Assembly: GCA_009908385.1 (NCBI GenBank)
Contig: JAAAPE010000107.1
Span: forward strand, 1-41,426
From: Gammaproteobacteria bacterium
Lineage (GTDB): Bacteria > Pseudomonadota > Gammaproteobacteria > Xanthomonadales > Wenzhouxiangellaceae
Reading direction: 5' to 3'
DNA: 41,426 nucleotides
Shown here: positions 9,128 to 17,299 of the stretch, one piece after another
Layout: the number at the start of each line of letters is the position of its first letter
How positions within the stretch are numbered: position 1 is the first letter of the stretch
Notes under the pieces: model-generated
The model's input: only the letters and a program-made list of their open reading frames with translations
The model's database searches: none
Told to the model about the DNA's origin: nothing
Position numbers and translations under genes: made by a program

Positions 9128-10594
9128 TCAGAACGTCGACAGGCCGGTGGCTTCCATCAGCCGGTATTGCCAGTAGCGTATCCGGGACTCGTCGGCGTAG
9201 TTTTCGTACGGCAGGCTGTGGATCCGATCCGGGGTGTTCGACCAGCGTTCCTCGAAGAACTCGTCAATGGCCTGCATCGCCGCGGCATCCCCGTCGACGC
9301 GCAGCTGGACGTTGGTTTCGAGATTGTAGTTGTCGAGATTGCGGCGGGTGAAGTTGGCCGAACCCGCGAGCACCAGCGCCGGACCTCGAGCGGGCCGCAA
9401 CACGAGCATCTTGCCGTGGCATTGCTCGCCGCGGGTGTTGCACCAGCGAACCGGCACGCCGGCCTCGTGCAGCTCCCACGCGACCTGCCGGTTGGGCACG
9501 CCGTTCTTCTTGCGACCGAAGGCATCTTCGTTGGGGTCGAGCAGTACTCGGACCGCGGCGCCGCGGTCGCGGGCGTCGATGATCGACTGCACGATTCCGC
9601 GGTGGGAGAGGTAGAACATCAGCAGATCGATCGAATCGCCTTCGCCCGCTCCGTCGAGCATGGCCAGCGCCGCGTCGCGAATCGCGGCCTCGGTGAGAAT
9701 CCGGATCTCGGGGCCGCTGGAGGCTTCGGCAGCGGTGGGGAGAGCCGGCCAGGCGACCGGCTCGTCGCTGGAGAAGTCGATGACGGCTCGTTCTGTGGCC
9801 AGCAGATCAAGGACCGCCGCGCCGCCGAAACTGACAGCGATGTTGTCGTGGCGGCTGCTGGCATCGTGCGGGTTGGCCGACGTCACCAGGCCCTCCCAGC
9901 CGTTTTCTCCGTGCACGGCCAGTGTCTTGCGATGGTTGGCCTTGAAATTGAGCATGGCCATATAGGTGCGCAGCGTGACCGAGCCTTCGCCCACCGGATT
10001 GGGGAGCCAGCCGCCGTCGTGCCCGTTGCCGAACCGCTGGCAGCAGATCCGCCAGGCCGCCGACCAGATCGGGTTCGGGTCGCGCAATCTTCTGAGGTCG
10101 GTCTCCACGACCTGCACGCCGGACTGTTCGAGCGTTTCGAAAAGCGGCTGCTCGACCCCGTCGTAGAGATCGTTGAAAGGATCGGTGATGAGCACCGCCG
10201 CCAGGCGCTCGTGGGCGCTTCTTTCGGCGACCAGTGCCTCGACCAGCTCACCCGAGAGCGGCCGGTAGCCCTCGCCGGCCCGGCCCGCGAAGCGATTGAC
10301 CAGGAAGAAGTCGGTGACGACCAGGCTCTCGGCGCGCTCGATCATGGCGAACGCCGCATCGAAGATCTGCCGTTCGTTATGCTGCCCGCCCTGCGGATCC
10401 AGCCACGTCGAGTCGGCGTGGAAGCGCACGTTCGAGGCCGGCCGCCAGGGGCCGGCCAGGTCCAGGCCATCGGGCAGCGGCTTGAACACGTGCCAGAAGG
10501 CTGTCGCGCCATAGAGCGCGCCCAGCACGAGGATCAGCACACGGGCGATGCGTGACCAGCGCCGCCGCGTCTTCGTCTTTTTCATGGCTCCCAT
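9128..10594 (-). CDS. Membrane-anchored phospholipase D-like protein with altered HKD motifs
   Basis: 488 residues. One N-terminal helix (about 17-36) would anchor the protein with the rest in the periplasm. Two PLD-type halves are visible. The first has 'NHRKTLAVHG' (about 219) followed by 'VTSANPHD'; the second has 'CHGKMLVLR' (about 391) followed by 'AGSANFTRRNLDNYN'. The His-x-Lys pairs and the Ser-Ala-Asn motifs are intact. The Asp expected four residues after Lys is His in the first half and Arg in the second, so catalysis may differ from standard PLDs. Cardiolipin-synthase-like or phosphodiesterase activity is possible but not provable. Starts at 10594 or 10585 are both plausible; neither has a strong ribosome binding site. 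Confidence 0.82.
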   Translation of the reverse strand: MGAMKKTKTRRRWSRIARVLILVLGALYGATAFWHVFKPLPDGLDLAGPWRPASNVRFHADSTWLDPQGGQHNERQIFDAAFAMIERAESLVVTDFFLVNRFAGRAGEGYRPLSGELVEALVAERSAHERLAAVLITDPFNDLYDGVEQPLFETLEQSGVQVVETDLRRLRDPNPIWSAAWRICCQRFGNGHDGGWLPNPVGEGSVTLRTYMAMLNFKANHRKTLAVHGENGWEGLVTSANPHDASSRHDNIAVSFGGAAVLDLLATERAVIDFSSDEPVAWPALPTAAEASSGPEIRILTEAAIRDAALAMLDGAGEGDSIDLLMFYLSHRGIVQSIIDARDRGAAVRVLLDPNEDAFGRKKNGVPNRQVAWELHEAGVPVRWCNTRGEQCHGKMLVLRPARGPALVLAGSANFTRRNLDNYNLETNVQLRVDGDAAAMQAIDEFFEERWSNTPDRIHSLPYENYADESRIRYWQYRLMEATGLSTF

Positions 10595-10808
10595 GCCCGC
10601 CGATTATGGCCGATTCCACCCGACCGGGCGAGCGACGAGCGACGCGGTTCTTCGATTTCCGGGTAGTGATTTAACACCTTCCTCGTGCCGCCTTCGCCGA
10701 AGAGGATCACGTCGTAGCCATGCGTCGGGCCCGTCGGGCTGGTTACCGCAGGCGACCTGGCTGATCCGCCAGCCGTCATCGGTCTCGGGCAGTGCGGATC
10801 GTTGACGA

Positions 10809-13800
10809 TCACCCGACACGCTCCGGCGGTTCTTCCTTCCGTGGCAGCTTTCTTCCGTGCCAAAGAACATAGATCGCCGGGAGGACTAGGAGTGCCGAAA
10901 GCCATACCGCGAAGACGCCGCCCACCATGGGTGCCGCGATACGCTGCATGATCTCCGAGCCCGTGCCACTGGTGAGCATGACCGGCAAAAGCCCGATAAA
11001 CACCGTGGCCTGGGTCATGGTGATCGGGCGGATGCGCCGGCTCGCGCCGTCGACAACGGCCTCGGCAAGATCCCTGCGCGTGACCGTGTCGGGTCGCAGC
11101 GCCGCACGCTCGCGCCATGCCTGGTTGAGGTAGACGAGCATCAGCACGCTGACCTCGGCGGCCAGGCCGGCCAGTGCGATGAAACCGACCGACACACCGA
11201 CCGAGAAGTTGTAGCCCAGAAGCCACATCAGCCACAGCCCGCCGACGAGCGAAAGCGGCGAGACGAGCAGCACCATGATCACGTCGCTGAGCCGGTTGAA
11301 GGTCAGCATGAGCAGCACGACGATGATGGCCAGCGCAAGCGGGATCATGAGCTGCAGGCGGTCGGCGGCGCGCTCGAGATACTGGAACTGCCCCTGGAAG
11401 CTGAAGCTGTAGCCCGGTGGGAAGTCGATCGAGTCGGTGATGGTCGCGCGCGCCGATTCGACCCAGCCACCGAGATCCTCGGTCTCCAGTTCGACATAGA
11501 CGATGCCGGCCGGGCGGGTATTTTCCGTCCGGATGCGCGGGGGGCCGTCCTCGATCCGGATGTCGGCCACCTCGCCGAGCGGCAGGTGGGTGCCTTCGGG
11601 CGATATCAGCGGCAGTTCCCCGAGCCTCTCGGGCGAATCGCGAAAATCGGCGAGATAGCGCAGGTTGACCGGAAAGCGTTCGAGTCCCTCCACGGTTTCG
11701 GTCACGTCGGCGCCGCCGATACCGAAGCGCACGGTGTCCTGGACCGCCTGGATGTCGAAGCCGTGCCGGGCCGCGGCCCGGCGGTCGATATCGACGGTGA
11801 TGTAGCGGCCGCCGGTCGGACGGTCGGCGAACGCCGACAGCGTGCCCGGCAGCGCTTCGACCCGGTCGGCCACCTGCCGCGCGAGTCGCTCGATCTCGCC
11901 GAGCTCGGGGCCGGTCACCAGAATGCCGACGTCGGTCTGGATCCCGGTCTGGAGCATGTCGATGCGCGTCTGGATGGGAAAGACCCAGGCATTCGTCAGG
12001 CCGGGAATCTGTACCCGGTCGTCGAGCTCTTCGATGATCTCGTCGGTGGTGATTCCCGGCCGCCATTGCGACCGCGGCTCGAGCGTGATGAAGGTTTCGA
12101 TCATGGTCAATGGCGCCGGATCGGTGGCCGTTTCAGCCCGTCCGATCTTGCCCATCACGCGCGCCACTTCCGGGTGCCCGGCGATCAGCCGGTCGGTCTG
12201 CTGCAGCAGCTCGCGGGCCTTGTCGGGACTGATGCCGGGCAGGGTGGTGGGCATGTACATCAGGCTGCCCTCGTCGAGCTCCGGCATGAACTCGGTACCG
12301 ATACGCGACTGCGGCCAGAGCGTGCTGGCCGCCACGACCAGCGTCAGAGCGAGGACGAGCCACGGTCGCCGCACGCAGGCCCGGACCACCGGTCGGTAAG
12401 CCGTCCGCAAACCGCGTGCGATCGGGTTGGCCGACTCGCCGCGCAGCCGACCGCGAATGAAGTACCCCATGAGCACGGGGACGAGCGTGATCGCGAGTCC
12501 GGCCGCCGCTGCCATGGCATAGGTCTTCGTGAATGCCAGCGGCGAGAACATCCGGCCCTCCTGGGCCTGCAGCGCGAACACGGGCAGGAAGCTCAGCGCC
12601 ACGAGCAGCAGGCTGAAGAAGATCGGGCGGCCGACTTCCAGCGTGGCCGCCTCGATGACCGGCCAGTGCGGCTCGCCCTCCTGGTGCTGCTCGAATCGCC
12701 GGTGGACATTCTCGATCAGCACGATGGCGGCGTCGACCATCACGCCGATGGAAATGGCGATGCCGCCCAGCGACATGATGTTGGCGTTGATGCCCTGCAG
12801 CTGCATGATCACGAAGGCAGCCATCACACCGAGCGGCAGGGAAATCAGGATCACCAGGGACGAGCGCAGGTGCCACAGGAACAGCCCCACGATCAGGACC
12901 ACGACGATGAACTCGAGCGCGAGCTTTTCCCACAGGGTTCGGACCGCCGAGCTGATCAGGGCCGACCGGTCGTAGGTCTCGACGATCTCGACGCCCTCCG
13001 GGAGCCCGCTGGCGAGTTCCTCGAGCCGTTGCCTGACGTTTTCGATGACGCCGCGCGCGTTCTCGCCGGAGCGCATGACGACGATGCCCCCGACCACTTC
13101 GCCTTCGCCGTCGAGGTCGACGATGCCGCGACGGGCCGCCGGGCCGCGCCGGATCTCGGCGACATCACCGAGCAGGATCGGCGTGCCGTCTTCGGCCATG
13201 CCCAGGCTGACCGCCTCGAGGTCGTCCGGACCTTCGAGATAGCCGGTGGCGCGAACCATGTACTCGGCCTCGGCCTGTTCGATGATCGAGCCGCCGGCTT
13301 CGCTGTTGGCCCGCTGGATGGCCTGCTTCACCCGGGACGGGTCCAGGCCGTAGGCCCGCATCCGGGCGGGATCGAGCACGACCTGGTACTGGCGTTCCAT
13401 GCCGCCCATGGTGGCGACTTCCGAGACGCCTGAGACCGACTGCAGCTCGAATTTCAGGAACCAGTCCTGGAGCGCGCGCAGTTGCGCCAGGTCGAGCGTG
13501 CCGCTGCGGTCGACCAGCACGTACTTATAGACCCAGCCTACCCCGGTCGCGTCCGGGCCGAGCTGCGCGCTGACGCCTTCGGGCAGTCTTCCGGAGACCT
13601 GGCTGAGATATTCCAGGACGCGCGACCGGGCCCAGTAGAGGTCCGTGCCTTCCTCGAACAGGATGGTGATAAACGAATCACCGAACATCGAGAATCCGCG
13701 GACGGTGTGGGCGCCCGGCACGGCCATCAGGGCCGTGGTCAGCGGATAGGTCACCTGGTCCTCGACGACCTGCGGGGCCTGCCCCGGGAAGGAGGCGCGC

Positions 13801-13946
13801 ACGATCACCTGGGGGTCGGAGAGATCGGGGATGGCGTCGACCGGGGTCGCCCGCACGGCGAACAGGCCGAGCACCGCCAGGATCGCGGCGGCCAGCAGCA
13901 CAAGGACGCGATTGGCCAGCGACCAGCGGATGATGGCTTCAATCAT
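10809..13946 (-). CDS. cusA: CusA-type Cu(I)/Ag(I) RND efflux transporter
   Basis: 1045 residues from the ATG at 13946, which gives the standard CusA start 'MIEAIIRWSLANRVLVLL'; a 16-residue upstream extension looks spurious. This is the inner-membrane proton-driven pump of a tripartite heavy-metal exporter. RND landmarks include 'RATPVDAIPDLSDPQVIV' (33-50) and the TM4 acidic residue in 'GVMVDAAIVLIEN' (Asp405). The three metal-binding methionines of E. coli CusA (573, 623, 672) have counterparts at Met565 ('LMYMPTTLPG'), Met615 ('DPAPLTMIET') and Met664 ('RIDMLQTGI'), all at the same offset. That supports Cu(I)/Ag(I) over divalent Czc-type cations. It is the last gene of the copL-cusCBA unit, about 80 bp after cusB. 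Confidence 0.95.
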   Translation of the reverse strand: MIEAIIRWSLANRVLVLLAAAILAVLGLFAVRATPVDAIPDLSDPQVIVRASFPGQAPQVVEDQVTYPLTTALMAVPGAHTVRGFSMFGDSFITILFEEGTDLYWARSRVLEYLSQVSGRLPEGVSAQLGPDATGVGWVYKYVLVDRSGTLDLAQLRALQDWFLKFELQSVSGVSEVATMGGMERQYQVVLDPARMRAYGLDPSRVKQAIQRANSEAGGSIIEQAEAEYMVRATGYLEGPDDLEAVSLGMAEDGTPILLGDVAEIRRGPAARRGIVDLDGEGEVVGGIVVMRSGENARGVIENVRQRLEELASGLPEGVEIVETYDRSALISSAVRTLWEKLALEFIVVVLIVGLFLWHLRSSLVILISLPLGVMAAFVIMQLQGINANIMSLGGIAISIGVMVDAAIVLIENVHRRFEQHQEGEPHWPVIEAATLEVGRPIFFSLLLVALSFLPVFALQAQEGRMFSPLAFTKTYAMAAAAGLAITLVPVLMGYFIRGRLRGESANPIARGLRTAYRPVVRACVRRPWLVLALTLVVAASTLWPQSRIGTEFMPELDEGSLMYMPTTLPGISPDKARELLQQTDRLIAGHPEVARVMGKIGRAETATDPAPLTMIETFITLEPRSQWRPGITTDEIIEELDDRVQIPGLTNAWVFPIQTRIDMLQTGIQTDVGILVTGPELGEIERLARQVADRVEALPGTLSAFADRPTGGRYITVDIDRRAAARHGFDIQAVQDTVRFGIGGADVTETVEGLERFPVNLRYLADFRDSPERLGELPLISPEGTHLPLGEVADIRIEDGPPRIRTENTRPAGIVYVELETEDLGGWVESARATITDSIDFPPGYSFSFQGQFQYLERAADRLQLMIPLALAIIVVLLMLTFNRLSDVIMVLLVSPLSLVGGLWLMWLLGYNFSVGVSVGFIALAGLAAEVSVLMLVYLNQAWRERAALRPDTVTRRDLAEAVVDGASRRIRPITMTQATVFIGLLPVMLTSGTGSEIMQRIAAPMVGGVFAVWLSALLVLPAIYVLWHGRKLPRKEEPPERVG

Positions 13947-14026
13947 GGAAGATGCCCCCGGCCCGATGGGTGGCGCGTCCGTGCGGGCCTGCATGCGCCT
14001 TTCCGGCCGCCGAAGCCGGGCAGGAA

Positions 14027-15364
14027 TCAGTGGTCATGGCCGCCTCCGAGCCGCTCGAAACCGGCACTCAGATTGGCCTCCGAGTCGATCAGGAACTGAC
14101 CGGAAGTCACGACCGACTCGCCCTCGACGACACCGTGGATCACTTCCGTGTATTCGTCGCCGACCATGCCGGTGTGGACCTCGCGGACCGAAAATGCTTC
14201 GGCGTCGGTCCGCACGATCACGTGGCTGGACGTACCCGTGCGGATCACCGCCTCGGTCGGCACGAAGACCACGTCGTTCTTCGGGCCGGCATGGATCGTC
14301 ACCGAGGTCCATTCGCCCGGCCGCATTCCGGTGTCCGCGAGCTCGATCCGGGCGCGAGCGGTCTTGGTCGCGGGGTCGAGTTCCGGGTAGACAAAATCGA
14401 TCTGGTCCTGGATGACCTGTCCGGGCCGCGCTTCCCGCTCGATCTCGACCCGCTGCCCCGCCTCGATCCAGTCGATCTGGCCCGAAAAGACATCGGCGAT
14501 GACCCAGACGCGATCGGGATCGGCCAGAACGATCATGTCGCTTCCCGGTGCGACGAACATGCCGGGGCGGATACTGAGCGCCTGAACATAACCGGAACGC
14601 TCGGCGTACCACGGTACGTAATCGATGACTTCGCGATCGCGCTCGATGCGATCGATCACCCGCGGCTTAACGTCGAGTGCCGCGAGGCGCGCTCGCGCCG
14701 CGCTGATCAGCTCACCGCCGCCGGACCGCAGCGCACGCAGGAACTCTTCCTGAACATTGAGCAGCTCCCTCGAGTAGAGCGTGAAAAGGCGCTGCCCGGC
14801 TTCGACCGGCTCGCCCATGGCGTTGATGTCGAGTTCGCCGATCCAGCCCTCAACGCGGGGGTGGAGATGCTGAAGACGAGCCTCGTCGACCTGCACGCGG
14901 CCGACCGTGTCGATGCGCCGAGTGAGCGCGCCGCGCTGAGCCGGCGCCGTGCGCAAGTTCATGCTCTGCTGGATCCGCCCGGGCACGGTCACCGTCAGGG
15001 CCTCGCCGTCGGCCGGCGCGCGCTCGACCAGGTCCATGCCGCAGATCGGGCACTGCCCCGGGCCATCCCGCGAAATCTGGGGGTGCATCGGGCAGGTCCA
15101 GACGGGCGACGATTGCTCGGCAGCGGTCAGTTGGTCGACCACGCCGTTCGAAGACGCGTTTCGTTGCGATCCGTCCATGTCGTGTCCGGCGTGCCGGTTG
15201 TCTTCTCCCGTCTCACCAGACTCATCAGCACGTTGGATCGCTTGGGCGTCGGCGGGAGAGGCCGGGTCGTGTGAGTGCCCGTGGTCGTGATCCTGGCGGG
15301 CCGAAAGGGGCGTCACCAGCAGCAGGGACAGCGAGAGCAGGAAGATCTTTCGGTTCAGCTTCAT
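14027..15364 (-). CDS. cusB: CusB-type periplasmic adaptor with N-terminal heavy-metal-binding domain
   Basis: 445 residues with an export signal (MKLNRKIFLLSLSLLLVTPLSA). The mature N-terminus is His-rich ('DHDHGHSHD', 'HAGHDMDG') and is followed by a heavy-metal-binding module, 'WTCPMHPQISRDGPGQCPIC' (starting near residue 89), then the membrane-fusion core: barrel-sandwich, alpha-hairpin ('ELLNVQEEFLRALRSGG') and beta-barrel. The C-terminus ends in 'GGGHDH'. It bridges CusA and the outer-membrane channel and delivers Cu(I)/Ag(I). The extra His-rich tail and CPMHP...CPICGM motif are common in CusB relatives but absent in E. coli CusB. Its start codon shares one base with the cusC stop (TGATG), so the two are translationally coupled. 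Confidence 0.94.
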   Translation of the reverse strand: MKLNRKIFLLSLSLLLVTPLSARQDHDHGHSHDPASPADAQAIQRADESGETGEDNRHAGHDMDGSQRNASSNGVVDQLTAAEQSSPVWTCPMHPQISRDGPGQCPICGMDLVERAPADGEALTVTVPGRIQQSMNLRTAPAQRGALTRRIDTVGRVQVDEARLQHLHPRVEGWIGELDINAMGEPVEAGQRLFTLYSRELLNVQEEFLRALRSGGGELISAARARLAALDVKPRVIDRIERDREVIDYVPWYAERSGYVQALSIRPGMFVAPGSDMIVLADPDRVWVIADVFSGQIDWIEAGQRVEIEREARPGQVIQDQIDFVYPELDPATKTARARIELADTGMRPGEWTSVTIHAGPKNDVVFVPTEAVIRTGTSSHVIVRTDAEAFSVREVHTGMVGDEYTEVIHGVVEGESVVTSGQFLIDSEANLSAGFERLGGGHDH

Positions 15365-16626
15365 CAGCGGGACTCCCCGGCGAGATAACGAAGCTCAACC
15401 GCCGCTTGCAGGCGGGCGCGGCGCAGTTCGATGGCGACGAGTTTCTGCTCGAGCAGGGCCAGCCGGGCACGGATCAACTCGTCGAAGCTGGCCTGATCGG
15501 CACGGTAGGAGGCCAGCGTGGCGTCCACCGCATTCTCGGCTTCGACCAGCACGCGCTGCTCGAGCAGACGCAGGCGCTCCTCGTGGCGATGCCACGACCG
15601 CCAATGCCGGTCGAGCTCGCCCCGCAACTCCTGGAGGCGATGGTCGATGTCGTGTCCGCGAGCTTGCATCTCGGCCCTTGCCGCCGCGAGCCGCCGGTCC
15701 TGGCGGTTGGCCGTGAACAACGGAACGCTGAAGGTGACCATGGCGAAAAGCTTGTCGGACTGGCGTTGCAGGGTGGTCGGATTGTTGCCGCGCGTATGGC
15801 CGTAGCCCGCTTCGAGCATCCACTGTGGTTGATAGGCGGCCTCCGCGAGTTCGACCTGTACCGCGCCGGCGGCCACTTGTTGTTCGAGGACCCGGAGGCT
15901 GGGATGGGCAGATAGCTTCTCTTCCAGCAACGACCGGTCGACGGGACGAGCCCAGTCGGGAAGGTCGGGGTCGAAGCCTCGTGCCGGCGCCAGACCCGTC
16001 CAGCGTTCCAGCCGGCTTTCGGCGTCGTCGACCGCCGTGCGGCGCTCGAGAATCCGCTGTTCGAGCAGCGCAAGTTCGAGGCGGGCCTGGTTGATATCCC
16101 GTTGCCGGCCCGTGCCTGCCCGGTAGCGGGCCTGGGTGATGGCCAGGAGATCCTCGAAGGCCTGGCGGCTCGCCAGCGCGATCTCGAGGGACTGGAGGGC
16201 CGCAGCCCAGTCGATCCAGGCCGAGCGGGTTTGCTCGAGTACTTCGAGTCGTCGGGCCCGCAGGCTGGCGCGCAATGCATCGGCCTGGTGCTCGCCGGCC
16301 TGCTCGCGCAGATGGAGACTGTCGCCGGCCGGGAAGCGCTGTCGGATGCCGATGCGGTACTGCGTCATCATGTCCGCTCCCAGCGGGTGGTCGACCGGTA
16401 CGCCCTGCGCTCCGACCAGGAGCTCGGGGTCGGGCAGCGCGCCCTCTGCGATGGCGCGGGCTTCCTGCGCCGCAATGCGTTGCGAAAAGGCCAGCAGCGC
16501 GGGGTCACGCTCCAGGGCCAGTCGCTCGGAAAGTGAAAGCTCCATGCCGCCGGCAGGCCGGATCAGCAGGATCATCAGGATCAGCAGGATGATGGCGCGC
16601 CATGGCCATCGATTCGTCGTCTGCAT
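15364..16626 (-). CDS. cusC: TolC-family outer-membrane channel of the Cus system (CusC-like)
   Basis: 420 residues with a signal peptide (MQTTNRWPWRAIILLILMILLI...). The body is mostly long amphipathic helices typical of the TolC/OEP fold, duplicated as two halves. Examples are 'RARRLEVLEQTRSAWIDWAAAL', 'INQARLELALLEQRILERR' and the second-half 'ARLALLEQKLVAIELRRARL'. There is no lipobox Cys at the cleavage site, unlike E. coli CusC. It would form the outer-membrane exit duct for CusA/CusB. GAGG precedes the ATG by six bases. It sits between copL and cusB in the same direction. Confidence 0.9.
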   Translation of the reverse strand: MQTTNRWPWRAIILLILMILLIRPAGGMELSLSERLALERDPALLAFSQRIAAQEARAIAEGALPDPELLVGAQGVPVDHPLGADMMTQYRIGIRQRFPAGDSLHLREQAGEHQADALRASLRARRLEVLEQTRSAWIDWAAALQSLEIALASRQAFEDLLAITQARYRAGTGRQRDINQARLELALLEQRILERRTAVDDAESRLERWTGLAPARGFDPDLPDWARPVDRSLLEEKLSAHPSLRVLEQQVAAGAVQVELAEAAYQPQWMLEAGYGHTRGNNPTTLQRQSDKLFAMVTFSVPLFTANRQDRRLAAARAEMQARGHDIDHRLQELRGELDRHWRSWHRHEERLRLLEQRVLVEAENAVDATLASYRADQASFDELIRARLALLEQKLVAIELRRARLQAAVELRYLAGESR

Positions 16627-16697
16627 GGCAGACCTCTCGGACGTTCCGGGTGTTTCAGATCAGGCAGCGCACGGCCGCCCCGACAACGTTGTGGAGG

Positions 16698-17093
16698 TCA
16701 GGCCCTGGGCGGGCGAAGGAAGCCGTTCACGACGTTCCGCGGCGGAGCGGCTCGCAGATCGATGGCCAGGGACGGCATCGATCGAAGGGTATGGGGCATT
16801 GCGTATATCGGTACTGCCGGCGTTGCGGCCGGGCAGGAACACTCAGCGCCGCCATGCGGGCAGCCGGAGTCGACCTGGCAGCAGTCGTACGGCGTCTGGT
16901 CGATTCCCGCCGCCTCGGAGCGGGTCTCGGACGGGTCGGCACAGTGGCCTTTCGACGGGGCTTCACCGTCCGCTGCAGAGCTCGCCGGTGACGTCGAGCC
17001 GTCCTGGTAACCGGCAAGGGCGCCTGCCGGAACACCACTGCCCAGGACAGCGGCGACCAACAGCACGCGAACGAATGCGACGGCGAAGTTCAT
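16698..17093 (-). CDS. copL: CopL-like Cys/His-rich exported metal-responsive protein
   Basis: 131 residues from the ATG at 17093, chosen because it begins a clear signal peptide (MNFAVAFVRVLLVAAVLGSG). The mature protein is short and disordered-looking with a cysteine cluster, 'DCCQVDSGCPHGG' followed by 'ECSCP', suited to binding Cu(I), and ends 'FLRPPRA'. This pattern of signal, Cys-rich middle and terminal R-P-P resembles CopL of Xanthomonas-type copper loci, which affects expression of the copper genes. It is the first gene of the minus-strand copL-cusCBA unit, 71 bp ahead of cusC. A TATCTT lies only six bases before the ATG, so a leaderless or near-leaderless transcript is possible. The name rests on pattern and context, not on strong conservation. 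Confidence 0.65.
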   Translation of the reverse strand: MNFAVAFVRVLLVAAVLGSGVPAGALAGYQDGSTSPASSAADGEAPSKGHCADPSETRSEAAGIDQTPYDCCQVDSGCPHGGAECSCPAATPAVPIYAMPHTLRSMPSLAIDLRAAPPRNVVNGFLRPPRA

Positions 17094-17299
17094 GATGCAA
17101 AGATAGCAGATCGGTGGGGCGACGTGAATCAAGGGGCGGATCTGGCAGGCCCGTCCCGCTGCCCGCACCGATCGGATTCGTGGATCCCTGCGGGGCTTAC
17201 CCGGTCCGTGAATTCGGGTATATTAGCCTCAAGGAATCAATGTTCAAAAGGGGGTTCCGTGAAAGAGCCTGTTCGACCCGCTGTACCGGGGCGTCGACG

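Noticed and set aside
13947-13994. 16-residue N-terminal extension of CusA
   Set aside because: The family begins at MIEAIIRW; the extension has no similarity.
17195-17224. Promoter with TATATT at 17219-17224 before the PCMT-GspE gene
   Set aside because: The -10 is good, but the sequence at -35 (near TTACCC) matches poorly, so it is not listed as a feature.
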